From Candidatus Planktophila sp. (GTDB taxonomy: Bacteria; Actinomycetota; Actinomycetes; Nanopelagicales; Nanopelagicaceae): 64,000 bases of DNA. A program made the position numbers and the translations under genes. Below, piece after piece: positions 15,853 to 25,737 of this stretch. Where the stretch lies: contig JAUXRP010000040.1 of NCBI GenBank assembly GCA_030681675.1, positions 1 to 64,000 on the forward strand, given 5' to 3'. The first letter of the stretch is position 1. Every line of letters starts with the position of its first letter. The notes under the pieces are model-generated. The model did no database searches. It was given only the letters and a program-made list of their open reading frames with translations, and was not told where the DNA came from.

Positions 15853-18135
15853 TTAGTTCAGAATCGCTGTTGCTTGGCGACGGTTGCGAATCAAAGCGGC
15901 GATGATGACAAGGGTTGCCCCAATGCCGATCAACGTGCTGATGATTGTGCTTCCGCCGAGGGCTAGAGAGACGATCGCTGGAGTAATGAGAAGTCCAACT
16001 AAGTTCATTACCTTAATCAGTGGGTTAATCGCTGGGCCTGCAGTGTCCTTGAAAGGATCTCCAACAGTGTCGCCAATGATTGTTGCAGCATGTGCATCAC
16101 TATTTTTTCCTCCGTGATGTCCATCTTCAACCATCTTCTTCGCGTTATCCCACGCACCGCCTGAGTTAGAGAGAAAGACTGCCATCAGAGTTCCCGTACC
16201 AATTGCACCGGCCAGGTATGCACCAAGTGCGCCAACGCCAAGACCGAAGCCAACTGCGATAGGTGCCATGACTGCAAGCAGACCTGGAGTTGCTAATTCA
16301 CGTAGTGAGTCGCGAGTACAGATATCGACAACACGACCGTAATCAGGCTTTTCTGTACCCTTCATGATTCCAGGGTGTTCAATGAACTGTTTACGAACTT
16401 CAACAACAACTGCTCCCGCTGCTCGCGATACTGCATTGACAGCAAGACCTGAGAACAAGAAGACAACTGCCGCGCCGATAATTAATCCAACTAAGTTGCG
16501 TGGATTAGCAACATCGAGAACTCCTTGGTACTGAAGTGCAAGATCTACACTCTTTTGTCCAGCATCGAGAACGGCTTGTTTAATTGCATCGGTGAATGCC
16601 CCGAACAAAGCAGTAGCTGCAAGAACTGCAGTTGCAATTGCAATTCCCTTAGTAATCGCCTTGGTTGTGTTACCTACAGCGTCAAGGGAGGTAAGAATCT
16701 TTGAGCCTTCGCCCTCGACATCGCCAGACATTTCGGCGATACCCTGTGCGTTATCTGAAATTGGACCGAATGTATCCATAGCCACGATTACGCCAACCGT
16801 TGTAAGTAAACCTGTACCAGCGAGTGCGATTGCAAGAAGTGAGAGAACAATACTTCCACCGCCAAGCAAGAAGGCGCCGAATACTGCAGATGCAATTAAG
16901 ATTGCACTGTAAACAGCTGATTCAAAACCGACTGAAATACCAGCCAAAATCACGGTTGCTGCGCCGGTTTCAGAGGATGCGGCAACGTCATTTACTGGAC
17001 GCTTACCTGTCTCAGTGAAGTAACCGGTAAGAACCTGAATTGCTGCAGCAAGTGCGATACCAATTAATACCGCACCGATTGCGAGTACTCGAGGATTTGT
17101 ATTACCAGCCGCAGTTACTGCATCTGGCGTTAAACCTGTGAGTAGTTTGAAATCAGATGGTAGGTATGTAAATGTTGCGAGCGCAGTTAAACCTGCACTA
17201 ATGATGGCTGAAATAAAGAATGAACGGTTTATAGCGCTCATCGCTGATTTATCAGTACTGCGAAGTTTTGTTAGGAAGATTCCTATTACCGCAGTGACGG
17301 TTCCGATTGCTGGAACGATTAATGGATAGATAAGTCCAGCATCACCGAAAGCGGCTTTACCGAGAATCAGCGCGGCAACGAGAGTTACCGCATATGACTC
17401 GAACAAATCTGCGGCCATTCCAGCGCAGTCTCCGACGTTATCTCCAACATTGTCAGCGATCGTCGCCGCGTTGCGCGGGTCATCCTCTGGAATATTTTTC
17501 TCAACTTTACCAACTAGGTCCGCACCAACATCTGCGGCCTTAGTAAAGATTCCGCCACCAACGCGCATAAACATCGCGAGCATCGCTGCGCCAAAGCCGA
17601 AGCCCTCAAGAACCGATGGTGCATTTTCGCGGTAGATAATGACAACAAGTGAGGCGCCGATAAGACCAAGACCCACCGTGGTCATACCAACGACTCCGCC
17701 AGTGCGGAAAGCGATTTGAACGGCCTTCTGATCATCCTGATGACGTGCTGCATCTGCAACGCGTACATTTGCGCGAACTGCAAGCCACATGCCGTTGTAA
17801 CCGACCAAAGCAGAAAACGCCGCACCGACTAGGAAGAAGATTGATCGACCGATACGAATTTCGGCATCTCCGGGAAGTGCGAATAGAAGTACGAAGACGA
17901 TTGCTACAAAATAAGAAAGAGTTCGGAACTGGCGTGATAAGAAAGCGGCAGCTCCCTCTTGAACCGCCTCTGCGATTTCACGCATCTTGGCTGTGCCATC
18001 AGATGCGGCCAAAACCTGCGCGCGTAATGCGTAGGCAATACCTAACGCCCCGAGCGAAATCGCAAGGACTACATAGACGAGATTGAGGTTTGATCCAGTT
18101 ACTTGTACGAGTGATACGGTGCTTGAAGCACGCAT
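15853..18135 (-). CDS. hppA: Membrane proton-pumping pyrophosphatase
   Basis: A 760-residue, about 16-helix integral pump coupling PPi hydrolysis to cation export. Signature sites: KAADVGADLVGKVE, the DNVGDNVGDCAGMAADL metal-binding loop, and GDTVGDPFKDTAGPAINP near the C-terminus. At the K+-dependence position the protein has Lys492 in GNTTKAITKG, which marks the K+-independent, H+-pumping subgroup. The start ATG has a strong GGAGGAGA SD sequence. It recovers energy from PPi released by biosynthesis, useful for an oligotroph. The 18136-18266 gap holds this SD and the promoters of hppA and the GH1 gene. Confidence 0.95.
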   Translation of the reverse strand: MRASSTVSLVQVTGSNLNLVYVVLAISLGALGIAYALRAQVLAASDGTAKMREIAEAVQEGAAAFLSRQFRTLSYFVAIVFVLLFALPGDAEIRIGRSIFFLVGAAFSALVGYNGMWLAVRANVRVADAARHQDDQKAVQIAFRTGGVVGMTTVGLGLIGASLVVIIYRENAPSVLEGFGFGAAMLAMFMRVGGGIFTKAADVGADLVGKVEKNIPEDDPRNAATIADNVGDNVGDCAGMAADLFESYAVTLVAALILGKAAFGDAGLIYPLIVPAIGTVTAVIGIFLTKLRSTDKSAMSAINRSFFISAIISAGLTALATFTYLPSDFKLLTGLTPDAVTAAGNTNPRVLAIGAVLIGIALAAAIQVLTGYFTETGKRPVNDVAASSETGAATVILAGISVGFESAVYSAILIASAVFGAFLLGGGSIVLSLLAIALAGTGLLTTVGVIVAMDTFGPISDNAQGIAEMSGDVEGEGSKILTSLDAVGNTTKAITKGIAIATAVLAATALFGAFTDAIKQAVLDAGQKSVDLALQYQGVLDVANPRNLVGLIIGAAVVFLFSGLAVNAVSRAAGAVVVEVRKQFIEHPGIMKGTEKPDYGRVVDICTRDSLRELATPGLLAVMAPIAVGFGLGVGALGAYLAGAIGTGTLMAVFLSNSGGAWDNAKKMVEDGHHGGKNSDAHAATIIGDTVGDPFKDTAGPAINPLIKVMNLVGLLITPAIVSLALGGSTIISTLIGIGATLVIIAALIRNRRQATAILN

Positions 18136-18266
18136 AAGTTCTCCTCCATTGGAGTTTCAGGACGCCTAGTCGAGTTAGTTGGCGCGAAGACTAGGGAAGT
18201 TTAAGCACAAAAGGGGTAAAAAGTGAAAACATACATATCTTATTAACCACGTTATAGGCTCATGCC

Positions 18267-19637
18267 ATGAGTTTTCCAACTGATTTCATCTGGGGTGCGG
18301 CTACTTCGAGCTATCAAATCGAGGGCGCTGCCCAAGAAGATGGGCGGGGGGTCTCGATCTGGGATACATTCTCAAAAACTCCGGGCAAAGTGGCACATGG
18401 AGATACGGGCGATGTCGCCAATGACCATTACCACCGCTACCCCCAAGATATCGCCTTAATGAAGGAGATTGGCCTGCAGGGTTATCGTTTTTCATTTGCC
18501 TGGCCTCGAATGTTTCCACTAGGCGATGGGGTGAGGGAAGAACGTGGCTTTGATTTCTACGATCGATTGATCGATAGCCTGCTTGAAGCCGGTATCGAGC
18601 CTTTGGCAACGTTGTATCACTGGGATTTACCACAGGCGCTGGAAAATAAAGGTGGCTGGGTTAATCGCGACATCGTTAGCCGATTTGCTGATTATTCAAC
18701 GGCCGTCGTCGAGCATTTTGGCGATCGTGTTAAGAAATTTACCCCAATCAATGAGCCTTGGGTCGTCGCCTGGCTCGGACATGGCATTGGTATCCATGCA
18801 CCGGGAATAAAGGATCGAGCATCTGCATTTGCCGTTGCACATCACACGGTGCTGGCCCATGCTGCATCAACGAATGCAATGCGTGCGGTTCGAAGTGATA
18901 TTTTAACTGGTCCAGTTCTAAACCAAGCTAACTACGTTCCCGATGATGCGAATGATCCCTTCCAAGCACATACTGCAGAAGTATTAGATGCAGTACAAAA
19001 TCGATTCTGGATGGATGCATTTATGTATGGGAGTTATCCCGAGATTTTATTGAAAAAGTTTGGCGCAGAGTTAAGTGCAGTCATAAAGGAGGGCGACCTG
19101 CAAGCGGCAAGAGTCAAAAATGATTTCATTGGAATTAACTTTTACTTCGATAGTCGAGTCGGAGCTGAAGTTGAGGGTTTAGATCAATGGCACTCAATCT
19201 CATCTCTATTTGTGGCTGCTAGTAATGAAACTCCGAGTGGCCCATTGACCGATATGGGTTGGCCTCTAACACCAGAGGGTTTAGAGAATTTACTAGTGCG
19301 TTGGCATAAAGAACACGGTGACAAACTGCCAGATTTATATATTACTGAAAATGGCGTGGCATATGGCGATGGACCAGATAGTGAGGGTCGAATTAGGGAT
19401 CTTCGTCGAATCGACTACCTCCGTACTCATTTGAAGGCCGTTTCAAAGGCTATTGATCAAGGTGCCCCGGTTAAGGGTTATTACCAATGGTCACTCATGG
19501 ATAACTTTGAATGGGCACTTGGATATGAAAAGCGATTTGGAATTGTATACGTCGATTTTGACACACAGGAGCGAATCATTAAGGATTCAGGCTATTGGTA
19601 CCGAGATCAGATTTTAAATAATGGAGCAGTCATATAA
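18267..19637 (+). CDS. Family GH1 beta-glucosidase
   Basis: A 456-residue intracellular glycosidase with no signal peptide. The start FPTDFIWGAATSSYQIEGA is the GH1 N-terminal signature. The acid/base is Glu163 in TPINEPWV and the nucleophile Glu361 in YITENG. A C-terminal DNFEWALGYEKRFG forms part of the aglycone/glucose site. A TATAGG eight bases before the ATG suggests leaderless transcription. It converges with a sugar ABC importer, so the likely task is hydrolysing imported cellobiose or related beta-glucosides. Beta-galactosidase or fucosidase side activity cannot be excluded. Confidence 0.93.
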   Translation: MSFPTDFIWGAATSSYQIEGAAQEDGRGVSIWDTFSKTPGKVAHGDTGDVANDHYHRYPQDIALMKEIGLQGYRFSFAWPRMFPLGDGVREERGFDFYDRLIDSLLEAGIEPLATLYHWDLPQALENKGGWVNRDIVSRFADYSTAVVEHFGDRVKKFTPINEPWVVAWLGHGIGIHAPGIKDRASAFAVAHHTVLAHAASTNAMRAVRSDILTGPVLNQANYVPDDANDPFQAHTAEVLDAVQNRFWMDAFMYGSYPEILLKKFGAELSAVIKEGDLQAARVKNDFIGINFYFDSRVGAEVEGLDQWHSISSLFVAASNETPSGPLTDMGWPLTPEGLENLLVRWHKEHGDKLPDLYITENGVAYGDGPDSEGRIRDLRRIDYLRTHLKAVSKAIDQGAPVKGYYQWSLMDNFEWALGYEKRFGIVYVDFDTQERIIKDSGYWYRDQILNNGAVI

Positions 19638-19645
19638 AGTGAGGC

Positions 19646-20560
19646 TCAGGACTTAACTGATCCCGCAAGCAATCCACGCACGAAATAGCGCTGCAGTGAG
19701 AAGAAGACAATCAACGGAATGATGATTGAAACAAGTGCGGCAGGTGCGACGTTTTCCCAGTGAGAGCCAAGAGAGCCGCCTAAGTTGGCAAGATGCAATG
19801 TCAATGGTGCGACATCATCGGTTCCACCAGCAAAAACAAGTGCCACTAAGAGATCATTCCAAATCCATAAGAATTGGAAAATCGCAATCGATGCAACTGC
19901 TGGTAATGAGAGCGGCAATATAATCCGACGGAAAACATCAAAGTGATTAGCGCCATCAATTCGCGCGGCCTCAAGTAACTCCCTTGGAAGAGCTGCGACA
20001 AAGTTATGTAATAAGTAAATTACCAGTGGCAGACCAAACATTGTGTGAGGCAACCAGACTGCAGCTAATGTTCCGACAATATTTAACTGTGGAAAAATTG
20101 TTATACCGAATAACTGCACGCCAGTTGCAAAAAAAGTAAGCAACGGCAAGAGTGAGAGTTGCAGTGGAACACCTTGCAATGCAAAGAGGCCATAGAAAAC
20201 ATGGTCACTGAAACGGAAGGGTATCCAAGCAAGTGCATATGCAGCCATCAAACCAAAGCCAACTGATAGCAGAACTGCTGGAATAGTAATTGCGAGTGAG
20301 TTAACGGCAAATGGGATCATTCCCTGTTCGCCAACCGTGCCCCCGCTTTCAAATAACACTGCCCGAAAATTATCGAAAGTGAAGGATGGGTTTGTAAAAG
20401 AGTTCCACCAACCACTTGAAACTATGTCCTCTTTCTTACGGAATGATGTGACGAGCAAACCAAAGGTCGGGACTGTCCACAAGAGTGCAATAACTGTAAC
20501 AATGAGCGATGCAATCGGTGAGGTGAATGGGCGATTAGCTCCGGGTGCTTTAGTAGCCAT
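19646..20560 (-). CDS. Sugar ABC transporter permease (MalG-like)
   Basis: A 304-residue inner-membrane permease with about six helices. The EAA loop reads LEAARIDGANHFDVFRRI, the contact site for the ATPase. It belongs to the CUT1 carbohydrate family. The start overlaps the stop of the MalF-like gene by one base (TGATG). No ATPase gene is present in this operon, so a shared MsiK-type ATPase from elsewhere is expected, as in other actinobacteria. Confidence 0.9.
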   Translation of the reverse strand: MATKAPGANRPFTSPIASLIVTVIALLWTVPTFGLLVTSFRKKEDIVSSGWWNSFTNPSFTFDNFRAVLFESGGTVGEQGMIPFAVNSLAITIPAVLLSVGFGLMAAYALAWIPFRFSDHVFYGLFALQGVPLQLSLLPLLTFFATGVQLFGITIFPQLNIVGTLAAVWLPHTMFGLPLVIYLLHNFVAALPRELLEAARIDGANHFDVFRRIILPLSLPAVASIAIFQFLWIWNDLLVALVFAGGTDDVAPLTLHLANLGGSLGSHWENVAPAALVSIIIPLIVFFSLQRYFVRGLLAGSVKS

Positions 20561-21552
20561 CAGTGCTTCCTCTCCTGACGCAATGAGCGAATGTTGTAAT
20601 ACGTAATCGGAATTACGCCGAGAAAGATAAGTACCGCAAGGGCTGAGCCTCTGCCATAGTTCAAATAGACAAAGTTCTCATCAAACATCCGATTAGATAA
20701 AACATCGGTTTTGAAGTTTCCGCCGGTCATTGTATGAATTACATCAAAGAGCTTGAGGGTACCAACCATTGCCGTCGTTAGAACGACGATAATTGTTGTG
20801 CGCACCATTGGGACGGTAATAGTCCTGAATAATTTGATTCCAGTTGCACCATCGAGTTGAGCAGCTTCTTCAATTTCAGAGGGGATTCCTTTGATTGCCG
20901 CTGATAAAATAACCATCGCAAAGCCAGTAAATCCCCACACATAGACAACCATTAAAAACAAATTATTCCATGGGTACCACAACAGCAGATGCTTTACATC
21001 GAAGTTAAGCCAAACAAAAAATTGGCCAATCAAACCTGTTTGCGGAGCATCTTGTTCTTGATATGAGTACATCAAATTCCAGATTAAAGATCCACCTACG
21101 AATGAAATCGCCATGGGCATGAAAATTAAAGACTTTGCAAGCGCTTCACGTTTCATCTTATTAAGCATTGTTGCAAGTGAAATTCCTAAAGTTGTGACAA
21201 TGGCGGGGCAGATAACAACCCAAGCGATTGTGTTCATAAATGCTAATCGGATATCCGGATCTTTTACAGCGTTTGTGTAATTAGCTAGCCCCACCCACTT
21301 AGAGGAGTCGGCATTTTTGAAGGATTCAATAAATGTTTGGATCGCAGGGATACCCAAACCAGTCATTACTAAAATTAGAGCTGGAACTAGGAAAAGTGCC
21401 AAAGCTAGATTATTTTGTTTCTTACCTTTTATTCGCGCGCCTGCAGCAAATGCGATTCCATAAAAACCAAAGAAAATAATGAGCACAGTGAGAATCTGAA
21501 CAATCTTCGGCCAAGAACTGGCATACAAAGTTGACCAAGTAATCACAGGCAA
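20560..21552 (-). CDS. Sugar ABC transporter permease (MalF-like)
   Basis: A 330-residue partner permease with about eight hydrophobic stretches including two at the N-terminus. Its EAA loop is IEEAAQLDGATGIKLFRTI. It precedes the MalG-like gene with a one-base overlap and follows the binding-protein gene after a 112-base gap containing a strong stem-loop. The substrate is probably a beta-glucoside, judging by the convergent GH1 gene; this is inference. Confidence 0.9.
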   Translation of the reverse strand: MPVITWSTLYASSWPKIVQILTVLIIFFGFYGIAFAAGARIKGKKQNNLALALFLVPALILVMTGLGIPAIQTFIESFKNADSSKWVGLANYTNAVKDPDIRLAFMNTIAWVVICPAIVTTLGISLATMLNKMKREALAKSLIFMPMAISFVGGSLIWNLMYSYQEQDAPQTGLIGQFFVWLNFDVKHLLLWYPWNNLFLMVVYVWGFTGFAMVILSAAIKGIPSEIEEAAQLDGATGIKLFRTITVPMVRTTIIVVLTTAMVGTLKLFDVIHTMTGGNFKTDVLSNRMFDENFVYLNYGRGSALAVLIFLGVIPITYYNIRSLRQERKH

Positions 21553-21606
21553 ACTCTCGTTTCTCTTCTATCTCTCACATTGAAATCTTTCACAGTGTAA
21601 TTGAGA

Positions 21607-21638
21607 AACTAGGGCCTACCAAGAGGTAGGCCCTAGTT
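21607..21638 (-). terminator. Strong stem-loop between binding protein and permeases
   Basis: Perfect 14-bp arms AACTAGGGCCTACC and GGTAGGCCCTAGTT with the loop AAGA on the plus strand. It lies between the binding-protein stop and the permease start, all on the minus strand. Read in that direction the tail after the stem is weak (TTTCTC), so it probably works as a partial terminator or 3' RNA stabiliser, keeping binding protein in excess. Confidence 0.8.
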
Positions 21639-21664
21639 TTTTACAACTTCGAGCTAATTGCTAT

Positions 21665-22969
21665 TTACCAGTTTGCATCAATTGCTGCTGCAACATCCTT
21701 CATTGACTTACCTTCTGCGTAGAACTTCGTCATTTCCTTCCAGAAAGCGCCGTTAACTGCAGTTGGCATCAAATCTGATGCATCGAACACAATCGAACCC
21801 TTCTTTGATTGAAGTGATTGTGCAACAACCTTGAGCACTGGATCTGAGTATGCAGATAGTGGAATTCCACTGTTGGCAGATGTCCATCCGCCAAGCTTTG
21901 CACGCTCAGTTCCGTAAGCTGGTGAAGAGAAGTAAGCCTGCACTGCTGCAACTTCCTTCTTCTTGCTGAAGGCAACTGGGAATTCAGCGCCACCTTCGAT
22001 TGGCTTACCAAACTTGTTGTTTGTTGGAGGCAAATAGAAAGCATTTGCATCTCCATTTGGTCCAAATGTAGTTCCGGCTGGGAACATTGATGAATAGAAA
22101 GATGCCTGCTGCAACATTCCGCATGTGCCATCTTTAAGTCCTGGTACGCCAGCATCTTGGAACTTACGAGTTGCAACTGATTGCAAATTTCCAACTTGGC
22201 TCTCTGTACCTAACCATGCTTGCATCTTGGCCATTACGCCCTGCATCTCTGGGGATGAGAACTTGAGCTTGCCTTTCCACCATAAGTTGTACTTATCGGG
22301 ACCAAGTTCACGAAGCGCCATCTGTTCGATCCAGTCAGTTGAAGGCCAACCAGTTGCTGCGCCTGATTCAATACCAGCACACCAAGGAAGTTTTCCTGCA
22401 GCTTTGAACTTCGCACCAATTGCATCCATCTGTGCCCAAGTAGTTGGGACGGTTGCACCGATTGCTTTGAACTGTGCAGGTGAGTACCAAACAAGTGATT
22501 TAGATGAGGCACCGAATGGTGCTCCGTAAACTTTGCCCTTGACAGTCGTAAATGACTTCCATGCAGAGTTGTAATACTTGTTTAGATTTGCAAGTGTCTG
22601 TCCAGTTATTGGAATTGCTTTTCCAGTTGCAACCATTGTTGTTATGAGACCTGGTTGAGGAATAATTGCAATATCAGGAGCGTTTCCACCCTTTACTCGA
22701 ACAGGTAGAAGTGTTTCAAACTGATCAGTTCCTTCGTATGCAATTTTGATTCCTGTACACTTCGTGAAGTGTGAAAATACTTTGGTCATGACAGATGCTT
22801 CGGGATCACGAATACCTGCGAATACTTTGACCGTCACATTCTTAAATTTTCCGAACTGCTTAAAGTCAGCGCAATAAGCAGGTGCTGCAGTTGCAGCAGG
22901 TGTTAAAAGTGTCGTTGCTGCAAGAGCGAGAGCACCTACAACAGCTGAGAGTTTCAAGGTTTTTTTCAT
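21665..22969 (-). CDS. Sugar-binding protein of an ABC importer
   Basis: A 434-residue extracytoplasmic solute-binding protein (family 1). The signal peptide is KLSAVVGALALAATTLLTP, with cleavage likely near ATAA. The next Cys (PAYC) does not fit a lipobox, so the protein may not be lipid-anchored in the usual way. The VKVFAGIRDPEASVMTKV start, PDIAIIPQPG and YGAPFGASSKSLVWY are typical CUT1 binding-protein segments. It is the first gene of the importer operon. The upstream gap (22970-23155) shows no operator I could recognise. Confidence 0.88.
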   Translation of the reverse strand: MKKTLKLSAVVGALALAATTLLTPAATAAPAYCADFKQFGKFKNVTVKVFAGIRDPEASVMTKVFSHFTKCTGIKIAYEGTDQFETLLPVRVKGGNAPDIAIIPQPGLITTMVATGKAIPITGQTLANLNKYYNSAWKSFTTVKGKVYGAPFGASSKSLVWYSPAQFKAIGATVPTTWAQMDAIGAKFKAAGKLPWCAGIESGAATGWPSTDWIEQMALRELGPDKYNLWWKGKLKFSSPEMQGVMAKMQAWLGTESQVGNLQSVATRKFQDAGVPGLKDGTCGMLQQASFYSSMFPAGTTFGPNGDANAFYLPPTNNKFGKPIEGGAEFPVAFSKKKEVAAVQAYFSSPAYGTERAKLGGWTSANSGIPLSAYSDPVLKVVAQSLQSKKGSIVFDASDLMPTAVNGAFWKEMTKFYAEGKSMKDVAAAIDANW

Positions 22970-23155
22970 ATCGCCTTTTCTTTCAGGGGGTCATTGGTCC
23001 GGAATCCTTGTGAAATCCGCGTCCCATGGGGTGCTCAAGTCTCATCACATTTGTAGCTAAAAGCAATGAAAACGCCATGTAAACTGAGCGTGCCAATGCA
23101 ACAATTTCATAACTAGTTTTTGGCCTCTCCTCCGTCGTGAGGTAGCCTGAGTTCA

Positions 23156-23794
23156 ATGAATCTCTTTGATGCACACTCGATTGTCGCCGATCTTGGATTA
23201 GCTGGAGTCCTCGCAATTATCTTCGCTGAAACTGGGCTACTTGTCGGTCTGGCCTTTCCTGGCGACTCGCTCCTATTTATCGCCGGAATTGCGGCGTCGG
23301 GTTCGGGGGCGGCAATCTTGGGAAATGCGCAACTATCTGCGGTTGCACTTTTTGTTGGCGCTCCCTTTGCGGCAACCGTTGGCGGCCTAGTAGGTTATTT
23401 CTTTGGTGAAAAATACGGTCGTAAATTTTTTGATCGCCCAGACGGCCGATTCTTTAATCACCAAAAAGTTATTACTACTGAAAAATGGATTCGCAAGTAC
23501 GGGATAGGTAAAGCGCTTATCTTCGCTCGATTTGTTCCATTTGTCCGGACATTAATTAATCCAATGTGTGGCGTTATTGGTGTTGCTAAGAGAAAATTCT
23601 TTTTATATAATGCGCTCGGTGCGGTGATTTGGACACAGGGAGTCATTGGCCTTGGTTTCGTGCTTGGAGAAAAACTCGAAGGTTCGGTAGATGCTTATTT
23701 ATTGCCAGTCATCGGCTTAATTATATTTTTAAGTTTAATTCCGGTATTTATTGAAATATTTCGTGAGTGGCAGACACGCAAACATCACAAGTAA
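23156..23794 (+). CDS. DedA-family membrane protein
   Basis: 212 residues. SNARE-associated/VTT (DedA) family, now linked to lipid-carrier flipping and envelope homeostasis. Seen: the re-entrant FAETGLLVGLAFPGDSLLF motif, the GYFFGEKYGRKFF segment with the conserved Gly and Arg/Lys pattern, and FARFVPFVRTLINPMCGVI with the paired Arg and Pro of the family. A TAGCCT eight bases upstream of the ATG suggests a leaderless transcript. It ends five bases before the convergent pyrE stop. Confidence 0.88.
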   Translation: MNLFDAHSIVADLGLAGVLAIIFAETGLLVGLAFPGDSLLFIAGIAASGSGAAILGNAQLSAVALFVGAPFAATVGGLVGYFFGEKYGRKFFDRPDGRFFNHQKVITTEKWIRKYGIGKALIFARFVPFVRTLINPMCGVIGVAKRKFFLYNALGAVIWTQGVIGLGFVLGEKLEGSVDAYLLPVIGLIIFLSLIPVFIEIFREWQTRKHHK

Positions 23795-23798
23795 TGTA

Positions 23799-24386
23799 TT
23801 AAAGACCCAAATCCTCTAACTGAAAAGCTGCGCGGTATTCGTATCCCGCTGCTTTAATCTTTGGTGCCGCGCCGCGTTCGACAATTACTGCGACACCAAC
23901 AACGATTGCACCGGCTTCAAGGAGGGCATCGACCGCCATTAAAACTGATCCACCGGTTGTTGATGTATCTTCCACGGCCAATACGCGCTTTCCCTTTACA
24001 TCAGGACCTTCAATTCGACGTTGTAAGCCATGGGCCTTCTCCGCTTTACGAACAACAAAAGCGTCAATCCTCTTTCCTTGCTGGGCAGCAACATGCATCA
24101 TCGCCGTTGCAACGGGATCGGCTCCAAGTGTTAATCCTCCGACGGCCTCGTAATTCAAATCCTTTGTGAGCTCTAACATCACCTCGCCAACTAAGGGTGC
24201 GGCTTCGTGATCAAGGGTGACGCGGCGAAGATCTACGTAGTAGTCAGCCTCTTTACCTGAGGAGAGGATGACTTTGCCATGCACCACGGCTTTTTTTACA
24301 ATCTGATCTCTTAACGCCTCGCGTGAACTCATGCGGGCGAGCCTACTATCTCGTAGCAAAACCTTGTGAGTTCTTTGTGGGTTCAT
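23799..24386 (-). CDS. pyrE: Orotate phosphoribosyltransferase
   Basis: A 195-residue (or shorter) pyrimidine enzyme converting orotate + PRPP to OMP. The PRPP loop is LAVEDTSTTGGSV, the substrate part is SSGKEADYYVDLR, and VGGLTLGADPVA and FVVRKAEKAHG carry the catalytic-loop residues. The first ATG is at 24386. A second at 24332 (MSSREALRDQI) begins where the family normally starts and may be the true start. It stands alone, away from other pyr genes in this window. Confidence 0.92.
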   Translation of the reverse strand: MNPQRTHKVLLRDSRLARMSSREALRDQIVKKAVVHGKVILSSGKEADYYVDLRRVTLDHEAAPLVGEVMLELTKDLNYEAVGGLTLGADPVATAMMHVAAQQGKRIDAFVVRKAEKAHGLQRRIEGPDVKGKRVLAVEDTSTTGGSVLMAVDALLEAGAIVVGVAVIVERGAAPKIKAAGYEYRAAFQLEDLGL

Positions 24387-24430
24387 CTACATCAAGTTAA
24401 AACGTAATGTTTTGCCCCTAAAGTCACCCC

Positions 24431-25729
24431 ATGGATGCACGGCGTCTTGAGACATCGCGATTATTTGACCGCTTTGGTTTTGGTCCCCGTCCGGGCGAAT
24501 ATGCGCAGGCGTTAAAAGATGGTGTAGCGACTGTACGGGTTCGATTAACAACTATTCCAGACACCACAACCAATCTCTTACCCGTGATTGAACCCGAAAT
24601 TATTGATCTAGGAAGGTATCCGGCAGCAAACTCCCCAGAGGTTGTTCCATTTGCAATCGCGATGCGAAGTCAGGCTCAAGCGATGAGTTTATGGTGGTTG
24701 GATTTAATGGCATTGAATGAACATGGCCTGCTTGAGCGCATGGTCTGGTTTTGGCATGGACATTGGGCGACTTCCATTGAAAAATTGAATTTTCCCTTAC
24801 CGATGTTCAAACAAAATAAAGTCTTTCGAACACATGCACTTGGCGATTTTAATGCGATGGTTAAGGCGATGCTCAATGATGGTGCATTACAGTTTTGGTT
24901 AGACGGTCAGGACAACACCGTTAAAGCCCCTAATGAAAACTTAGGCCGCGAACTTATGGAGCTATTTGTTCTCGGAGTAAATCGATATACCGAAGATGAT
25001 GTCAAAGCGATATCGCGTGTGCTCACTGGATATCAAGTTGTACGCAGTAATGGAACTGTAACAATTAATCAAAATCGCCGGGATACAAATCCCGTAACTT
25101 TGTTAGGTAAAACTGGTGTATTTACCGGCGACACACTTAGTGATTTCCTAGTAGCTCGAGATGATTGTGCAATATTTATTTCAGAGCGGTTGTGGTATCG
25201 ATTTATTTCTAGCACCGAAGTTATGCCAGCAGACTTCTCAGCAAAAGAAGCATTCGCGGGGCGAAATATCACGGCCGCCGTTCAGGCAATGGCGGCAGAT
25301 TCTGCAATGCGAGATCCTAAAAATTCGCTGGTTAAATCTCCCGTTGAATGGTTTATCTCTGCTTGTCGTGCACTCGAATTAACTCCATCTCAACTACAAA
25401 CGCCCGCTCAATTAAATGGTTTTTTAGATAAATTAGGTCAAGTTCCATTTAAACCACCAAACGTGGGTGGTTGGCCAGCGGGTGAGGCTTGGTTATCCTC
25501 GGCCACTTCTCAATATCGATTGGCATTTGCCTCCTGGCTTGTCAAACAGAGTGGTTTAACCGCACTTACTGCGATTCCTCGGGAGTTAAGAGTTCGAGGA
25601 AGTGCCGACTGGTTAGGTGTACCTGAATGGAGCTCTCGAACTCAATCTGCTCTACGGAGCGCACTCGATGATCCAGTTCAGTTTGCCCTCCTGGCTTTAT
25701 GCAGTCCTGAATACATAGTGAGTGCTTAG
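24431..25729 (+). CDS. DUF1800 family protein
   Basis: A 432-residue member of the DUF1800 group. It shows the family layout: an N-terminal helix (ETSRLFDRFGFGPRPGEY), MVWFWHGHWATS, the central NENLGRELMELFVLGVNRYTEDDV signature and a terminal FKPPNVGGWPAGEAW motif. No Sec signal is obvious. TAAAGT six bases before the ATG suggests leaderless transcription. The function is unknown. It is paired with a Tat-exported DUF1501 protein five bases downstream, a pairing seen in many bacteria, so the two probably act as one unit. Confidence 0.85.
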   Translation: MDARRLETSRLFDRFGFGPRPGEYAQALKDGVATVRVRLTTIPDTTTNLLPVIEPEIIDLGRYPAANSPEVVPFAIAMRSQAQAMSLWWLDLMALNEHGLLERMVWFWHGHWATSIEKLNFPLPMFKQNKVFRTHALGDFNAMVKAMLNDGALQFWLDGQDNTVKAPNENLGRELMELFVLGVNRYTEDDVKAISRVLTGYQVVRSNGTVTINQNRRDTNPVTLLGKTGVFTGDTLSDFLVARDDCAIFISERLWYRFISSTEVMPADFSAKEAFAGRNITAAVQAMAADSAMRDPKNSLVKSPVEWFISACRALELTPSQLQTPAQLNGFLDKLGQVPFKPPNVGGWPAGEAWLSSATSQYRLAFASWLVKQSGLTALTAIPRELRVRGSADWLGVPEWSSRTQSALRSALDDPVQFALLALCSPEYIVSA

Positions 25730-25737
25730 GAGCAGTG

